A program made the position numbers and the translations under genes. A model generated the notes under the pieces. The model ran no database searches. It saw only the letters and a program-made list of their open reading frames with translations, and was not told where the DNA came from. Of a stretch of 64,000 bases of DNA, positions 1 to 8,849 are shown piece after piece (the stretch's first letter is position 1; each line of letters begins with the position of its first letter). Origin of the DNA: Confluentibacter citreus (GTDB lineage Bacteria > Bacteroidota > Bacteroidia > Flavobacteriales > Flavobacteriaceae); contig NZ_NIXN01000002.1 of the NCBI RefSeq assembly GCF_002807055.1, positions 124,001 to 188,000 of the forward strand, given 5' to 3'.

Positions 1-3000
1 AATCGCTAATCCTTGAAAAATAGGATCAAATAATATTATGGAAGCACCAATAACAACGGCGCCAGTTGTTAACAAAATGGGCGTTGTTCTCACGGCACCC
101 GCATCAATAATGGCTTGCTTTATAGGAATACCATCATTCAATCTGATTTCAATAAAATCGATTAATAAAACCGAATTCCGAACCATAACACCCGCAAGGG
201 CAATCATCCCAATAAAGGATGTCGCTGTAAAGAAAGCTCCTAATAGCCAGTGACCTAATACGATTCCGACCAACGATAACGGAATGGCAACCATCATCAC
301 CAACGGTGTTTTAAAGTTTTGGAACCAGCCAACAATCAGCATGTAAATAATCACAATGACTATTAAAAACGCAGCACCTAAATCGCGGAAGACTTCCAAA
401 GTAATTTGCCATTCGCCATCCCATTTTACCGTGAAATCCGTTTCTTCGGTGGGTGCATCCATATACAATTCATTAATTTTATAACCTTTAGGAAGTTGAA
501 TTTTTTGAAGCTTTTCTTCCATACCTAAAATGGCGTATACCGGACTTTCCAAATCGCCAGCCATATCTGCCAATACATACACCACGCGTTTTTGGTCTTT
601 TCGGTAAATGGTCTTTTCTAAAGTTTCTTTTTTAACAGTTACCAAATCGCTTACAGGAATCATATTGCCTTGGCTACTTTTTATTTTTAGATTCTGAATA
701 TCTTGTAGTGAGGTTTTATCCTTATCATCCAATGAAAGCACCATACTCACATTATCATTTGATGTTTCATCATATAAATTGGAAATAGGATATTCCTGAA
801 GCAAATAGGTTAAATTACCAACCACTTGTTGTGGCGCAACACCGTAAAGCATGGCTTTTTCTTTATCTACTTCCAAACGGTATTCAATTTGGTTGTCTTC
901 TACCATCCAATCGGCATCAACCACATCCGTAGTGTTTTCCAAAATAGTTTTAACTTGTTGGGCGACTTTAATCTGCTCATCGTAATTAGGCCCATAAACC
1001 TCAGCAACCAAGGTTGAAAGCACTGGCGGTCCTGGTGGCACTTCAACAATTTTTACATTGGCTCCGAATTTTTTAGCTATTTTTTGAATATGCGGACGTA
1101 CTACTTTTGCAATATCATGACTTTGCAAATCCCGATCTTCCTTATGCAACAGATTTACTTGGATATCGGCCATATTACTGCCTCCTCGTAAATCGTAATG
1201 ACGCACCAATCCGTTAAAAGTTATGGGAGCCGAAGCACCAATATAATTTTGATAATCTACCACTTCTGGAACGGTTTTTAAATATTGTGCAATTTCTTGG
1301 GCAACAACAGCCGTTCTTTCTAAGGTCGTACCTTCTGGCATATCAATCACCACCTGAAATTCATTTTTGTTATCAAAAGGCAACATTTTTACGGCAACCG
1401 ATTTGGTAAAAAACATGAGTACTGAACCTAAAAGCAACACGCCCGTAAGCACGAACATGACGTTACGCTTTTTAGAACTATCTAAAAAAGGCTGTTCTAC
1501 TTTTTTGTAGATTTTATAAATACGACTGGTTTCTAAACCTGCATCTTCTTTATGGGCTTGCCCCTCTTTTTCTTGTAATAAATGATAACCTAAATAGGGT
1601 GTCACCGTTAATGCCACAAATAATGATAATATCATGGCTATAGAGGCACCAATGGGCATCGGACTCATATATGGCCCCATCATACCGGACACAAACGCCA
1701 TGGGTAAAATAGCAGCAATCACGGTGAACGTTGCTAAAATGGTGGGGTTACCTACTTCGTTAATGGCATAAATAGCTGCTTGCTTAAACGGTAAGCGCTT
1801 CATTTTAAAATGCCTGTGCATATTTTCGGCAATGATAATACTATCATCAACCACAATCCCAACCACAAAAACCAATGCAAAAAGCGTGATTCGGTTTAAG
1901 GTATAACCCAACATATAATAAGCAAACAAGGTCAAGGCAAATGTTAATGGCACCGAAAAGAATACCACCAAACCACCACGCCAACCCATAGCCAACATCA
2001 CCAAAATAGTTACGGCTAATATGGCAACACCCAAGTGCAATAACAATTCACCAACTTTATCGGATGCTGTTTCTCCGTAATTTCTGGTGACGTCCACATG
2101 AACATCATTTGGAATTAACGTTTCCTTTAACGTATCGATGTGCTCTAAAATCTTATCTGATATTTTCATGGCATCGGCTCCTTTTACTTTAGACACCGAA
2201 ATGGTCACTGCTGGATATTCAGACTTGTTATTTTTAAATGCGTCGTTGGCTTGTCCGAATCCAAAAGATACATACGAACTTGGTGATTCTGGGCCGTCTT
2301 TAATGGTTGCCACTTGTTTTAAATATACCGGCATATTTTTGTTGACACCCACCACCAAATTTTCAACGTCTTCAGTTGTTTCTAAAAATTTCCCAGTAGT
2401 GATTAAATATTCCGTATCATTCGTTACAAAACTTCCTGACTGAGAACTACTGTTATTCGCTTGAACCATTTGCATAATACCCATAGCATCCACCCCGTTG
2501 CCAGCCATTTTATCCTTATCCAAAACCACTTTCAATTGCCTATTTCTTCCGCCTATGACTTTGGTGATGGATACATCCTTCACTTTTTCAATTTCCGAAG
2601 TTAATTCTTCAGCCAATTGGCGCAGTTCATAATCATCGTAATTTTCACTCCATAGCGTTAGTCCCAGCATAGGCACATCATCAATAGAACGTGTTTTTAC
2701 AACAGGCTTGTAAATTCCTTCCGGAAACATGTTTTCATGTTTCATCAACTCGTCATATAATTTCACATACGAACGTTCTGTATCTTCACCAACATAAAAT
2801 TGAACAACGATCATGGCCTGTCCATTCATTGCCATACTGTGCACATGTTCAACTCCTTTAATATTAGAAATTATTTTTTCCAAAGGTTTTATAACCCTAC
2901 TTTCAACCTCCGTTGGGCTAGCTCCAGGATAACCTACCATGACATCGGCCATAGGCACGCTTATTTGAGGTTCTTCTTCCCTTGGGATTAGAAATGAACT

Positions 3001-3096
3001 GTATGTACCAATAATCATCAAACCAATCATCAACAAAATGGTTAGTTTTGAGTTGATGAAAAAATGGGCAATTTTACCCGAAATTCCTTCTTGCAT
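1..3096 (-). CDS. RND efflux transporter permease, 3' end outside window
   Basis: Inner-membrane proton-driven pump of the AcrB/MexB-like RND superfamily. Translating the minus strand from the ATG at 3096 gives 1032 codons without a stop, running off the left edge. The N-terminus has the usual first helix followed by a periplasmic porter domain. A second helix bundle includes GIVVDDS near residues 413-419, whose paired Asp match the AcrB proton-relay residues in TM4. Near the end RNSVLLIDF is visible, with Arg where AcrB has its TM10 Lys. It is the last gene of an operon with an adaptor and TolC. The substrate cannot be told from sequence. Start choice is supported by the MQEGISGKIAHFF opening, typical of the subfamily. 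Confidence 0.95.
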   Translation of the reverse strand, partial: MQEGISGKIAHFFINSKLTILLMIGLMIIGTYSSFLIPREEEPQISVPMADVMVGYPGASPTEVESRVIKPLEKIISNIKGVEHVHSMAMNGQAMIVVQFYVGEDTERSYVKLYDELMKHENMFPEGIYKPVVKTRSIDDVPMLGLTLWSENYDDYELRQLAEELTSEIEKVKDVSITKVIGGRNRQLKVVLDKDKMAGNGVDAMGIMQMVQANNSSSQSGSFVTNDTEYLITTGKFLETTEDVENLVVGVNKNMPVYLKQVATIKDGPESPSSYVSFGFGQANDAFKNNKSEYPAVTISVSKVKGADAMKISDKILEHIDTLKETLIPNDVHVDVTRNYGETASDKVGELLLHLGVAILAVTILVMLAMGWRGGLVVFFSVPLTFALTLFAYYMLGYTLNRITLFALVFVVGIVVDDSIIIAENMHRHFKMKRLPFKQAAIYAINEVGNPTILATFTVIAAILPMAFVSGMMGPYMSPMPIGASIAMILSLFVALTVTPYLGYHLLQEKEGQAHKEDAGLETSRIYKIYKKVEQPFLDSSKKRNVMFVLTGVLLLGSVLMFFTKSVAVKMLPFDNKNEFQVVIDMPEGTTLERTAVVAQEIAQYLKTVPEVVDYQNYIGASAPITFNGLVRHYDLRGGSNMADIQVNLLHKEDRDLQSHDIAKVVRPHIQKIAKKFGANVKIVEVPPGPPVLSTLVAEVYGPNYDEQIKVAQQVKTILENTTDVVDADWMVEDNQIEYRLEVDKEKAMLYGVAPQQVVGNLTYLLQEYPISNLYDETSNDNVSMVLSLDDKDKTSLQDIQNLKIKSSQGNMIPVSDLVTVKKETLEKTIYRKDQKRVVYVLADMAGDLESPVYAILGMEEKLQKIQLPKGYKINELYMDAPTEETDFTVKWDGEWQITLEVFRDLGAAFLIVIVIIYMLIVGWFQNFKTPLVMMVAIPLSLVGIVLGHWLLGAFFTATSFIGMIALAGVMVRNSVLLIDFIEIRLNDGIPIKQAIIDAGAVRTTPILLTTGAVVIGASIILFDPIFQGLAI

Positions 3097-3139
3097 GTTT
3101 ATTATTTTTTGGGTGTTTTAACAGGCTATTCGTTGCAAT

Positions 3140-3191
3140 CTTTTTATTTGTCTAAAACATTTCGACTGCGCTCAATGTGACAAATAAAAAG
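3140..3191. repeat. Inverted repeat inside the RND operon
   Basis: A perfect 13-bp outer stem (3140-3152 with 3179-3191, CTTTTTATTTGTC) encloses a 5-bp inner stem (ACATT 3157-3161 with AATGT 3074-3078 plus 100, i.e. 3174-3178) and the loop TCGACTGCGCTC. It lies in the 176-bp gap between the adaptor and pump genes. The loop core resembles short interspersed repeats often seen between flavobacterial genes. In mRNA it would form a strong hairpin and could lower pump expression relative to the upstream genes; that is inference. Confidence 0.7.
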
Positions 3192-3272
3192 GATTTTCAC
3201 TCCAAATACATCGTATTCATGAGTTCATTAATTTAAAATAACAAACAACGAATAATCCTTAACGCATTAATT

Positions 3273-4346
3273 TTATTGAATACTTACTTTTACGCCATTA
3301 TACAACTTACCATCAGCCGAAATAATAAAGGCTTCATTAGATGATAAACCCGATAACACTTCCACTTGGTTTCCAAACGTTCTTCCCAATCGCAACCATC
3401 GTAATAATGCCGTATTACTTTCACTTACCGTGTACACCCCAGATAATTGACCGTTAGTTACAATGGCTTCTTGGGGTACTAAAACCATATCCGTTTTTTC
3501 TTGAGCTTCCACAGGAAATTGAACGGTGACAAACATGCCTGATAAAATAGGTACATCCGTTTTATCTAAATTGACTTTTACCATATATTGTCCGCCTGTA
3601 TTCTTTGCAGAACTACTCACCTCAGTTACTTTTCCCTTTAACTCTTTATTTAAGGATTTAACTAAAACAGTTACCGCAGCACCTAATGTTATTTTAGAAA
3701 TGTCACTCTCTGGAACACTCGCCGTCACTTCAAAACCTGCTGGCATTTCCATAGCAACTAAAGGCATCCCAGGGTTGGCCATATCACCATTCTTAATAAA
3801 TTTACCTGTAATAATTCCATCAAAAGGGGCACGAATATTAACATAGGCAAATTGGGCATCCACCTCGTTTTTCATTTGTTTGGCTCCTTCTAATCTGGCT
3901 TTTGCCATGTTATAATTTGCGGTGATGTCATCCAATTCCTTTTGCGAAGCACTCGCATCGGCAAATAGGTTTTTGAATCTGTTATAATCTTTTTCAGCAT
4001 TTGTGAAAGCAGCTGTAGCTTCCATGATGCCAGCATTTACCTGTGAGCGTTTTGCTTGTAAATCGGAATTATTAATAGCAACCAGTAATTGTCCCTTTTT
4101 TACTTTATCACCTACGTTTACGGGGATATTAGTAACATATCCCATCATGCGCGTACTTAAATTGGCACTGTTAACGGCCTGAATGGTGCCACTAGCAGTT
4201 AAGAAAGGATTATTATTATTTTCATTTATGGAGCTCACTTTTACCGGAACAGTAGTTGTGTCTGCGATTAATTTTTTCTCGTCGCTTCCACAACTTGTTG
4301 CTAAAATGGCTAATGCCAATAAGGTTGTTGTATATATAGTCTTCAT
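3273..4346 (-). CDS. RND efflux periplasmic adaptor lipoprotein
   Basis: Membrane fusion protein that links the inner-membrane RND pump to the TolC channel. The 357-residue product begins with a lipoprotein signal ending LATSC (Cys19), so it should be anchored by lipid. The usual adaptor order follows: a first half-barrel/lipoyl segment (GDKVKKGQLLVAINNSDL), a coiled-coil hairpin of about residues 95-160, a second lipoyl half (VNIRAPFDGIITGKFIKNGD), then beta-barrel and membrane-proximal domains. It follows the TolC gene by 6 bp and precedes the pump, consistent with one transcript. Substrate is unknown. Confidence 0.93.
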   Translation of the reverse strand: MKTIYTTTLLALAILATSCGSDEKKLIADTTTVPVKVSSINENNNNPFLTASGTIQAVNSANLSTRMMGYVTNIPVNVGDKVKKGQLLVAINNSDLQAKRSQVNAGIMEATAAFTNAEKDYNRFKNLFADASASQKELDDITANYNMAKARLEGAKQMKNEVDAQFAYVNIRAPFDGIITGKFIKNGDMANPGMPLVAMEMPAGFEVTASVPESDISKITLGAAVTVLVKSLNKELKGKVTEVSSSAKNTGGQYMVKVNLDKTDVPILSGMFVTVQFPVEAQEKTDMVLVPQEAIVTNGQLSGVYTVSESNTALLRWLRLGRTFGNQVEVLSGLSSNEAFIISADGKLYNGVKVSIQ

Positions 4347-4352
4347 GTGTTT

Positions 4353-5663
4353 TTATGCTTTGGTTAAAAATTGTAAATATGCTTGTGCATAATTGTATTC
4401 AAAAATGGTTTGGTAATATTCTAATTGTTTTTGTGCGAATTGTGTTTCTGTCATTAACAAATCGGATGTTTTCTCTAAGCCTTCTTCAAAACGATTGGTT
4501 CGTATCCTCAATGATTCTTGGGATTGCTCCATAGCTAGTTTTGAAAGCTGCAATTTATTTTCGGCATCTATGAACATCCGTTTAGCTTTATTAAGTTCTA
4601 ACTGACTTTGTGATACATATTGCTCGTATTGGAGTTTCGATTTTTCATACTCAGCTCTACTTTTTTGAGCTTTTCCAAAACGTTTGGTACCATCTAAAAC
4701 CGTCCAACTTAACTGTGCCCCTACCACATACCCATTGGCACCACCTTGAAAAATGGCATCATCATATAATTCATAACTTCCAAAGGCATTTAGGGTTGGT
4801 AAAAAAGTCATGTTATCTGCTTTATGCATACTTTCATAGGCATTTGAAGCTAATTGCATGGCTTTAATATCAGAGCGTTCTACGGAAACTTGTGAAGGTA
4901 CTTCTGAATAAGAATTATTGATAGCCAAACTATCTGATGGTTTGTAAATGATATTGTTGTTATCATTCATTAAAAAAGATAGATAATTGGAAGCGTTCGC
5001 CAGATTGCTTTTTGCCGATTGCAATTGGTTTTTTATTTCAGTGACTCTAACCTCTACAGCAAGTACATCGGCACGCTGTAAATAGCCTTGCTTAAAACTA
5101 TTATCTGCCAACTGTTTATTGGATTCGGCTGCTTCAAGGGCTTTTTCCATAACATCTACCAATCTGTAAGCCAATTGTAATTGCATATACGCTTTATCTA
5201 CTTCAAAAATCAAATAATCGCTAGTACGTTCGGTTTGGAGCGTCATAGCCTGCATTTTAGTTTTGGCTGCTTTACGTTGCAAAAATCCATCGACATTAAT
5301 TATGGGTTGCTTTACTTCGATAAGAGTGGCGAAATTTTGCGTTTGATTTGGATTGTTTAATAAGGTGGGATCAAAATCGGCAGTCGTCAATATCCCCTGA
5401 TTTAATTTAGAACCAAATGCCATTAACGGATTGGTAGTCGAAATACCAGTGTGCGATACGCTAATATTTGGCAAAAAAATAGCATTGGTTTGCCTGTAAT
5501 CCCCTTTTGCAACATTAAAATCTTCTTGGGATATTTTTATGGTTTGGTTGTCTTCAACAACTCTGTTCAAAACATCCGCTTTTGAAATTTGAATGATTTC
5601 CTGAGCATGAAGCAGTGATGCCAAACTTAGAAAACCAACCGTTAAACTGTATAATCTTTTCAT
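4353..5663 (-). CDS. TolC family outer membrane efflux protein
   Basis: Outer-membrane channel of the tripartite efflux system. A 20-residue signal peptide (ending SLLHAQ) is followed by two long alpha-helical OEP repeats rich in coiled-coil residues, giving 436 residues, normal for the family. It is the first gene of the operon TolC-adaptor-pump on the minus strand. Its promoter region carries a TACATTTG -7 box and a GTAAC-N4-GTTAC dyad, so transcription probably starts about 30 bp upstream of the ATG. Confidence 0.93.
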   Translation of the reverse strand: MKRLYSLTVGFLSLASLLHAQEIIQISKADVLNRVVEDNQTIKISQEDFNVAKGDYRQTNAIFLPNISVSHTGISTTNPLMAFGSKLNQGILTTADFDPTLLNNPNQTQNFATLIEVKQPIINVDGFLQRKAAKTKMQAMTLQTERTSDYLIFEVDKAYMQLQLAYRLVDVMEKALEAAESNKQLADNSFKQGYLQRADVLAVEVRVTEIKNQLQSAKSNLANASNYLSFLMNDNNNIIYKPSDSLAINNSYSEVPSQVSVERSDIKAMQLASNAYESMHKADNMTFLPTLNAFGSYELYDDAIFQGGANGYVVGAQLSWTVLDGTKRFGKAQKSRAEYEKSKLQYEQYVSQSQLELNKAKRMFIDAENKLQLSKLAMEQSQESLRIRTNRFEEGLEKTSDLLMTETQFAQKQLEYYQTIFEYNYAQAYLQFLTKA

Positions 5664-5697
5664 ATGTAAATATTTATTGTTTTTAAATTTTACAGTA

Positions 5698-5741
5698 CAA
5701 ATGTAGGTTAGGTAAAAAGTCTAGTCCGTAACTTTTGTTAC
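5698..5741 (-). promoter_or_regulatory. tolC promoter with CRP/FNR-like dyad
   Basis: On the minus strand the Bacteroidota -7 box TACATTTG lies at 5705-5698. The perfect dyad GTAAC-TTTT-GTTAC is at 5728-5741. The dyad centre (5734.5) is 36.5 bp from the last base of the -7 box, which puts it near -41.5 from a start about five bases past the box. That is the class II activator position of CRP/FNR proteins. The same spacing recurs before cydA, the SQR-like gene and the universal stress gene. Confidence 0.6.
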
Positions 5742-5746
5742 CCAAG

Positions 5747-5773
5747 AAAAAAGCATCCTTAAAGGATGCTTTT
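5747..5773 (-). terminator. Rho-independent terminator after the SQR-like operon
   Basis: A hairpin with stem AAGCATCC/GGATGCTT is followed on the minus strand by a run of T residues. It lies just past the small gene downstream of the SQR-like flavoprotein and just before the tolC promoter, separating the two transcription units. Confidence 0.8.
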
Positions 5774-5784
5774 ATGTTAAGACA

Positions 5785-5937
5785 TTATTTATGGGAGTCT
5801 TGATGTACTTTTCTAGTACCTCCATGACCACCAGCAACAATAGTTAAAACTTTAAGACTTAAATAAATAAATCTGAAAAACTGAATGATGGGGTTCATCA
5901 TTTTGAATCGTTGGTATGTTGATATTCTTTGTATCAT
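5785..5937 (-). CDS. Small basic protein of 50 residues downstream of the SQR-like gene
   Basis: An ATG at 5937 opens a 50-residue frame with an amphipathic or membrane-associated core (IIQFFRFIYLSLKVLTIVAG) and a Gly/His-rich tail, GGHGGTRKVHQDSHK. It begins 12 bp past the stop of the SQR-like gene on the same strand and ends just before the terminator, so it should be cotranscribed. I do not recognise a named family. The hydrophobic stretch suggests membrane association, perhaps beside the quinone-linked enzyme. That it is translated is inferred from position and the closed frame only. Confidence 0.6.
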   Translation of the reverse strand: MIQRISTYQRFKMMNPIIQFFRFIYLSLKVLTIVAGGHGGTRKVHQDSHK

Positions 5938-5949
5938 GGTTTTATAATT

Positions 5950-7407
5950 TTATTCTGGAATCAACCACCAAAATGGATTCATCTTTGCTTTGTAAATAAA
6001 GGCATAGTGCAAGGCAAGTTTTAGCCAATGTCCTGCCAATCCTATTTCACCGAATGTTTTGCCAAGCTGTCTTCCTTGCGTTTTAGGATATTTGTTATAA
6101 TCTGGCACTATAGGATAAGTTGTTATACTAATGCCGCTTCCTTGCGTTAAGCCAAACCCTGCCGATGCGATACAGGCTGCTCCCATATTACCCATAGAAC
6201 CCTTATGCGCTAATGACTCCCGACCAGTTTTTATGGAATCAATGATATTATCGGCCACCAGTTTTGCCGTTATTCCCGAGGGCATGCCAGTTCTTGGTGG
6301 TGATGGAAAAATCTCCGTGCCGTTTTTACTTTTTCGTGGTTTTGAAATACTATGCGGTGGTGCAAAAGCAATTCCTGGGGCAAAAATGTTTTTATAACTC
6401 GGATTTTGATAAGTCTCTGGCCAATCTTGAACCGACCATTCTTCATAAGGTTTTGGTGTGTAATTGGCATCTACAATCATGAAGCCTTTAAAAAGCTTAT
6501 CGGTAATGTCTTCATGATGCTTATTAAAAGCTTTAAAACCATGACCGGAAAAAGATGGGATAAGCATGGCGAAGTCATAAGTCACTGTTTTGGTTTCACC
6601 TTCCAAATTCTCATAATGTGCCATGCCGTCTTCAATTTTATGAACGCCTGCCCCAAGTATCCATTTAATATCTCTGTCTTCAAAAATCATTTCAACCATT
6701 TCTTTGGATTTCATGGTCAAGCTTCCATAGCTTAACAGCATGCCGTCCATTCCAAAATCACCCAACTCAAATTCATTGGAAATCCATGTAATGTCGGCCA
6801 TATCACGCACTTTATTTCTTCTAAGTTCATGTTCAACATTCAGAATATATTCAAAAGCCGCTCCTTGACATGTTGCTTTAGCATGACCTGTACCTATAAG
6901 TATTTTAGCTTTTTTACCTTGCTTCATGTCATTTATCAATGCACTTAATGCCTGCCAAGCATGGTCTGCGTGGGTATATGTACAAACTGAATAGGTTTTA
7001 TTTGTGCCAGGAACCAAACCTTCGGTAGCTTCAAAATTAAGTTTTGGTCCCGTAGCGTTTATAAGATAGTTGTATGTTACTTTTTCTTGCTGACCTTTTT
7101 TATTAGCATCCACATATTCTATGGTTACATAAGGTCTTGCTTCTTTTTCATCGCCTTCAGGATGAAAGGTTTTAACCATAGCTTGTTTAAAGCCGATACC
7201 TTTTCTTATATATAATGGTTCTAATGGAAAAAGTATTTTTTTATAAGGCATTCTTCCCACGCCAACCCAAATATTGGATGGAATCCATTGGTAATTACTA
7301 TTAGGGGAAACAACCAGAACCTCATGTTCCTTTGATAGCTTTCTACGCAAGTGGGATGCCGCTACATGACCCGAAATACCAGCACCTAAAACAACAATTT
7401 TTGACAT
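5950..7407 (-). CDS. Sulfide:quinone oxidoreductase-like FAD protein
   Basis: Flavoprotein of the SQR/NDH-2 disulfide-reductase class, 485 residues. The N-terminus has a Rossmann FAD motif (VVLGAGISG, residues 5-13). Three cysteines, C142, C180 (in GHAKATCQGAAFEY) and C412 (GAACIASAGFG), sit in the order of the three conserved SQR cysteines, which NDH-2 lacks. The C-terminal segment, rich in aromatic and hydrophobic residues, could dock to the membrane. Expected role: oxidise sulfide to zero-valent sulfur and reduce menaquinone. The neighbouring bd oxidase, which is sulfide-resistant in other bacteria, would suit this. Activity is inferred from residues, not shown. Confidence 0.8.
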   Translation of the reverse strand: MSKIVVLGAGISGHVAASHLRRKLSKEHEVLVVSPNSNYQWIPSNIWVGVGRMPYKKILFPLEPLYIRKGIGFKQAMVKTFHPEGDEKEARPYVTIEYVDANKKGQQEKVTYNYLINATGPKLNFEATEGLVPGTNKTYSVCTYTHADHAWQALSALINDMKQGKKAKILIGTGHAKATCQGAAFEYILNVEHELRRNKVRDMADITWISNEFELGDFGMDGMLLSYGSLTMKSKEMVEMIFEDRDIKWILGAGVHKIEDGMAHYENLEGETKTVTYDFAMLIPSFSGHGFKAFNKHHEDITDKLFKGFMIVDANYTPKPYEEWSVQDWPETYQNPSYKNIFAPGIAFAPPHSISKPRKSKNGTEIFPSPPRTGMPSGITAKLVADNIIDSIKTGRESLAHKGSMGNMGAACIASAGFGLTQGSGISITTYPIVPDYNKYPKTQGRQLGKTFGEIGLAGHWLKLALHYAFIYKAKMNPFWWLIPE

Positions 7408-7427
7408 TATTTCTGATTTAGTATTTA

Positions 7428-7471
7428 TAAAAATAGTCTAAAACCCCATGATAAACCATGATATATATCAT
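7428..7471 (-). promoter_or_regulatory. SQR-like gene promoter with FNR-type box
   Basis: A perfect 14-bp palindrome ATGATATATATCAT (7458-7471) contains TGAT-N4-ATCA, close to the FNR consensus TTGAT-N4-ATCAA. On the minus strand a -7-like box TATTTTTA lies at 7435-7428. The distance from dyad centre to the end of the box is 36.5 bp, identical to the other three promoters of this block. The start codon of the SQR-like gene is 21 bp past the box. Confidence 0.6.
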
Positions 7472-7554
7472 CTTGGAAATCAATACAAAATCTCTTAAAA
7501 CCGTATAAATATGGCTGTTAAAATAATATGGCTATAATTGATACTAACAAAGAA

Positions 7555-7579
7555 AAAAGCACCCATTGCGAGTGCTTTT
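7555..7579 (-). terminator. Rho-independent terminator downstream of cydB
   Basis: Stem AAAAGCAC/GTGCTTTT with a 9-nt loop is followed on the minus strand by six T residues. It lies 192 bp past the cydB stop and would end either the cydAB transcript or a separate short transcript starting in this gap. Confidence 0.75.
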
Positions 7580-7704
7580 AATCATCAACAAACCTTAAAA
7601 CCACACAATCAAAAAAAGTCACTCCGGATTCGTATTTCATTATGTTAATAGCTTAAGAGAGCCATTAACTATTATAATCCTTTAATTCTTGATATATATC
7701 TTAT
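7555..7704 (-). ncRNA. Candidate small RNA or 20-residue ORF in the cydB-SQR gap
   Basis: The 363-bp gap 7408-7770 holds more than spacer. On the minus strand a -7-like box TACTTTTA (7716-7709) lies 35.5 bp from the centre of the dyad GTAAC-TTTT-GTTGC (7738-7751), nearly the spacing of the other regulated promoters. A transcript starting about 7704 would reach the terminator at 7555-7579, about 150 nt. Within it the frame 7640-7578 encodes MKYESGVTFFDCVVLRFVDD and its stop touches the terminator stem. A second half-conserved FNR-like box (TTGAT-ATAT-ATC) is at 7689-7702. It may equally be the cydB 3' UTR. Confidence 0.3.
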
Positions 7705-7737
7705 GGAATAAAAGTAAACTATTGTTGTCCATAGAAT

Positions 7738-7760
7738 GTAACTTTTGTTGCATAAGCAAC
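7738..7760. promoter_or_regulatory. Two overlapping 5-4-5 dyads after cydB
   Basis: GTAAC-TTTT-GTTGC (7738-7751) overlaps a perfect inverted repeat GTTGC-ATAA-GCAAC (7747-7760). The first closely matches the dyads before tolC and cydA. It lies 10 bp beyond the cydB stop, so it does not serve cydB. It may control the short transcript proposed for this gap. Confidence 0.4.
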
Positions 7761-7770
7761 AAGTAGTTAA

Positions 7771-8847
7771 TTAATGCTCGCCATAACCTATATCATCCAT
7801 TTTACCTTTAAATACTTTATACTGAATGGTAAAATAAACTACTACCAAAATAATAGCTACCACAAACCAATAAATACCAACTGATAAACCGTACTCATGG
7901 GCAGCCATATTATAAATGGTTAAATCTGGATTTGTTGAATTTGTTGAAGGCAATAGTTTAGGGAAAATAGAAGCCATTGTTGAAGCTAATCCACCAAATA
8001 AAAACATTGAAGAAAATAAAAATCCAGTTCCATCCTTTTTAAAGGATTTGATTTTAAACAATCCTAAATGTCCTATGAAAAAAATGATTGGAAATACCCA
8101 TAGCCAAGGATATTGCAAAAAATTATAAAACGGTTGTGGTTTTATAAGATGCCAAACCAATAATGATAAAATTATAAGCGCTAGTAATACTATATTTAAT
8201 TTGAATATGACATTTTTAAGTTTGCTGTTTAAATCAGAGTTGGTTTTAAAAATAATCCAATTGGCCCCATGAATGGTTAATGATACAACCCCAATAATAC
8301 CCAGCATAAGTGTAAACCAATCAATGATTCCCAAATGTTCAGCTTGCGGACTAAACGTAGGATTCCAAAGCGGCAAAAAGAAATAATGCGCTTCGTGTGC
8401 GGAAACGCCATTAGTAACCATACCCAAATTAACCCCTCTAACCACATTTCCTAAAGCAATTCCGAAGAATAAAGCCAAGAACAAACTTGCCACCCCAAAA
8501 GCTTTATCCCAAACAGCTTCCCACATCTTATTATGTACTTGTCCACGTAACTCCAAACCAATGGCCCTAAAAATTAGCAACCATAAAATCATAATCAAAG
8601 GCAAATAAAAGCCGCTAAACGACGATGCATACAATGTTGGAAATGCAAAAAACAAGACACCGCCTGCCGCGATTAACCAAACTTCGTTGGCATCCCAAAA
8701 TGGTCCGATGGCATTTGTTATGGCTTTTTTATCCTTTTCGGTTTTAGCAAAAAATAAATGTATGATACCTGCTCCAAAATCGTAGCCATCCAAGATAACA
8801 TACACCGCTAACATGGTCATTAATACGATATACCAAAATAATTCCAT
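7771..8847 (-). CDS. cydB: Cytochrome bd ubiquinol/menaquinol oxidase subunit II
   Basis: Subunit II of the high-affinity terminal oxidase cytochrome bd, which reduces oxygen to water with quinol as donor and resists sulfide and nitric oxide. The 358-residue membrane protein opens with the characteristic LDGYDFGAGI stretch (residues 19-28) and has the family's multiple helices. It starts 2 bp after cydA stops, so the two are translationally close. No CydX-like small subunit was recognised after it. Confidence 0.95.
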   Translation of the reverse strand: MELFWYIVLMTMLAVYVILDGYDFGAGIIHLFFAKTEKDKKAITNAIGPFWDANEVWLIAAGGVLFFAFPTLYASSFSGFYLPLIMILWLLIFRAIGLELRGQVHNKMWEAVWDKAFGVASLFLALFFGIALGNVVRGVNLGMVTNGVSAHEAHYFFLPLWNPTFSPQAEHLGIIDWFTLMLGIIGVVSLTIHGANWIIFKTNSDLNSKLKNVIFKLNIVLLALIILSLLVWHLIKPQPFYNFLQYPWLWVFPIIFFIGHLGLFKIKSFKKDGTGFLFSSMFLFGGLASTMASIFPKLLPSTNSTNPDLTIYNMAAHEYGLSVGIYWFVVAIILVVVYFTIQYKVFKGKMDDIGYGEH

Positions 8848-8849
8848 AA

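Noticed and set aside
6352-6735. 127-residue frame opposite the SQR-like gene
   Set aside because: It is antisense to a well-supported gene and has no domain.
5950-7407. Type II NADH dehydrogenase
   Set aside because: The three SQR-type cysteines, absent in NDH-2, fit sulfide:quinone oxidoreductase better.
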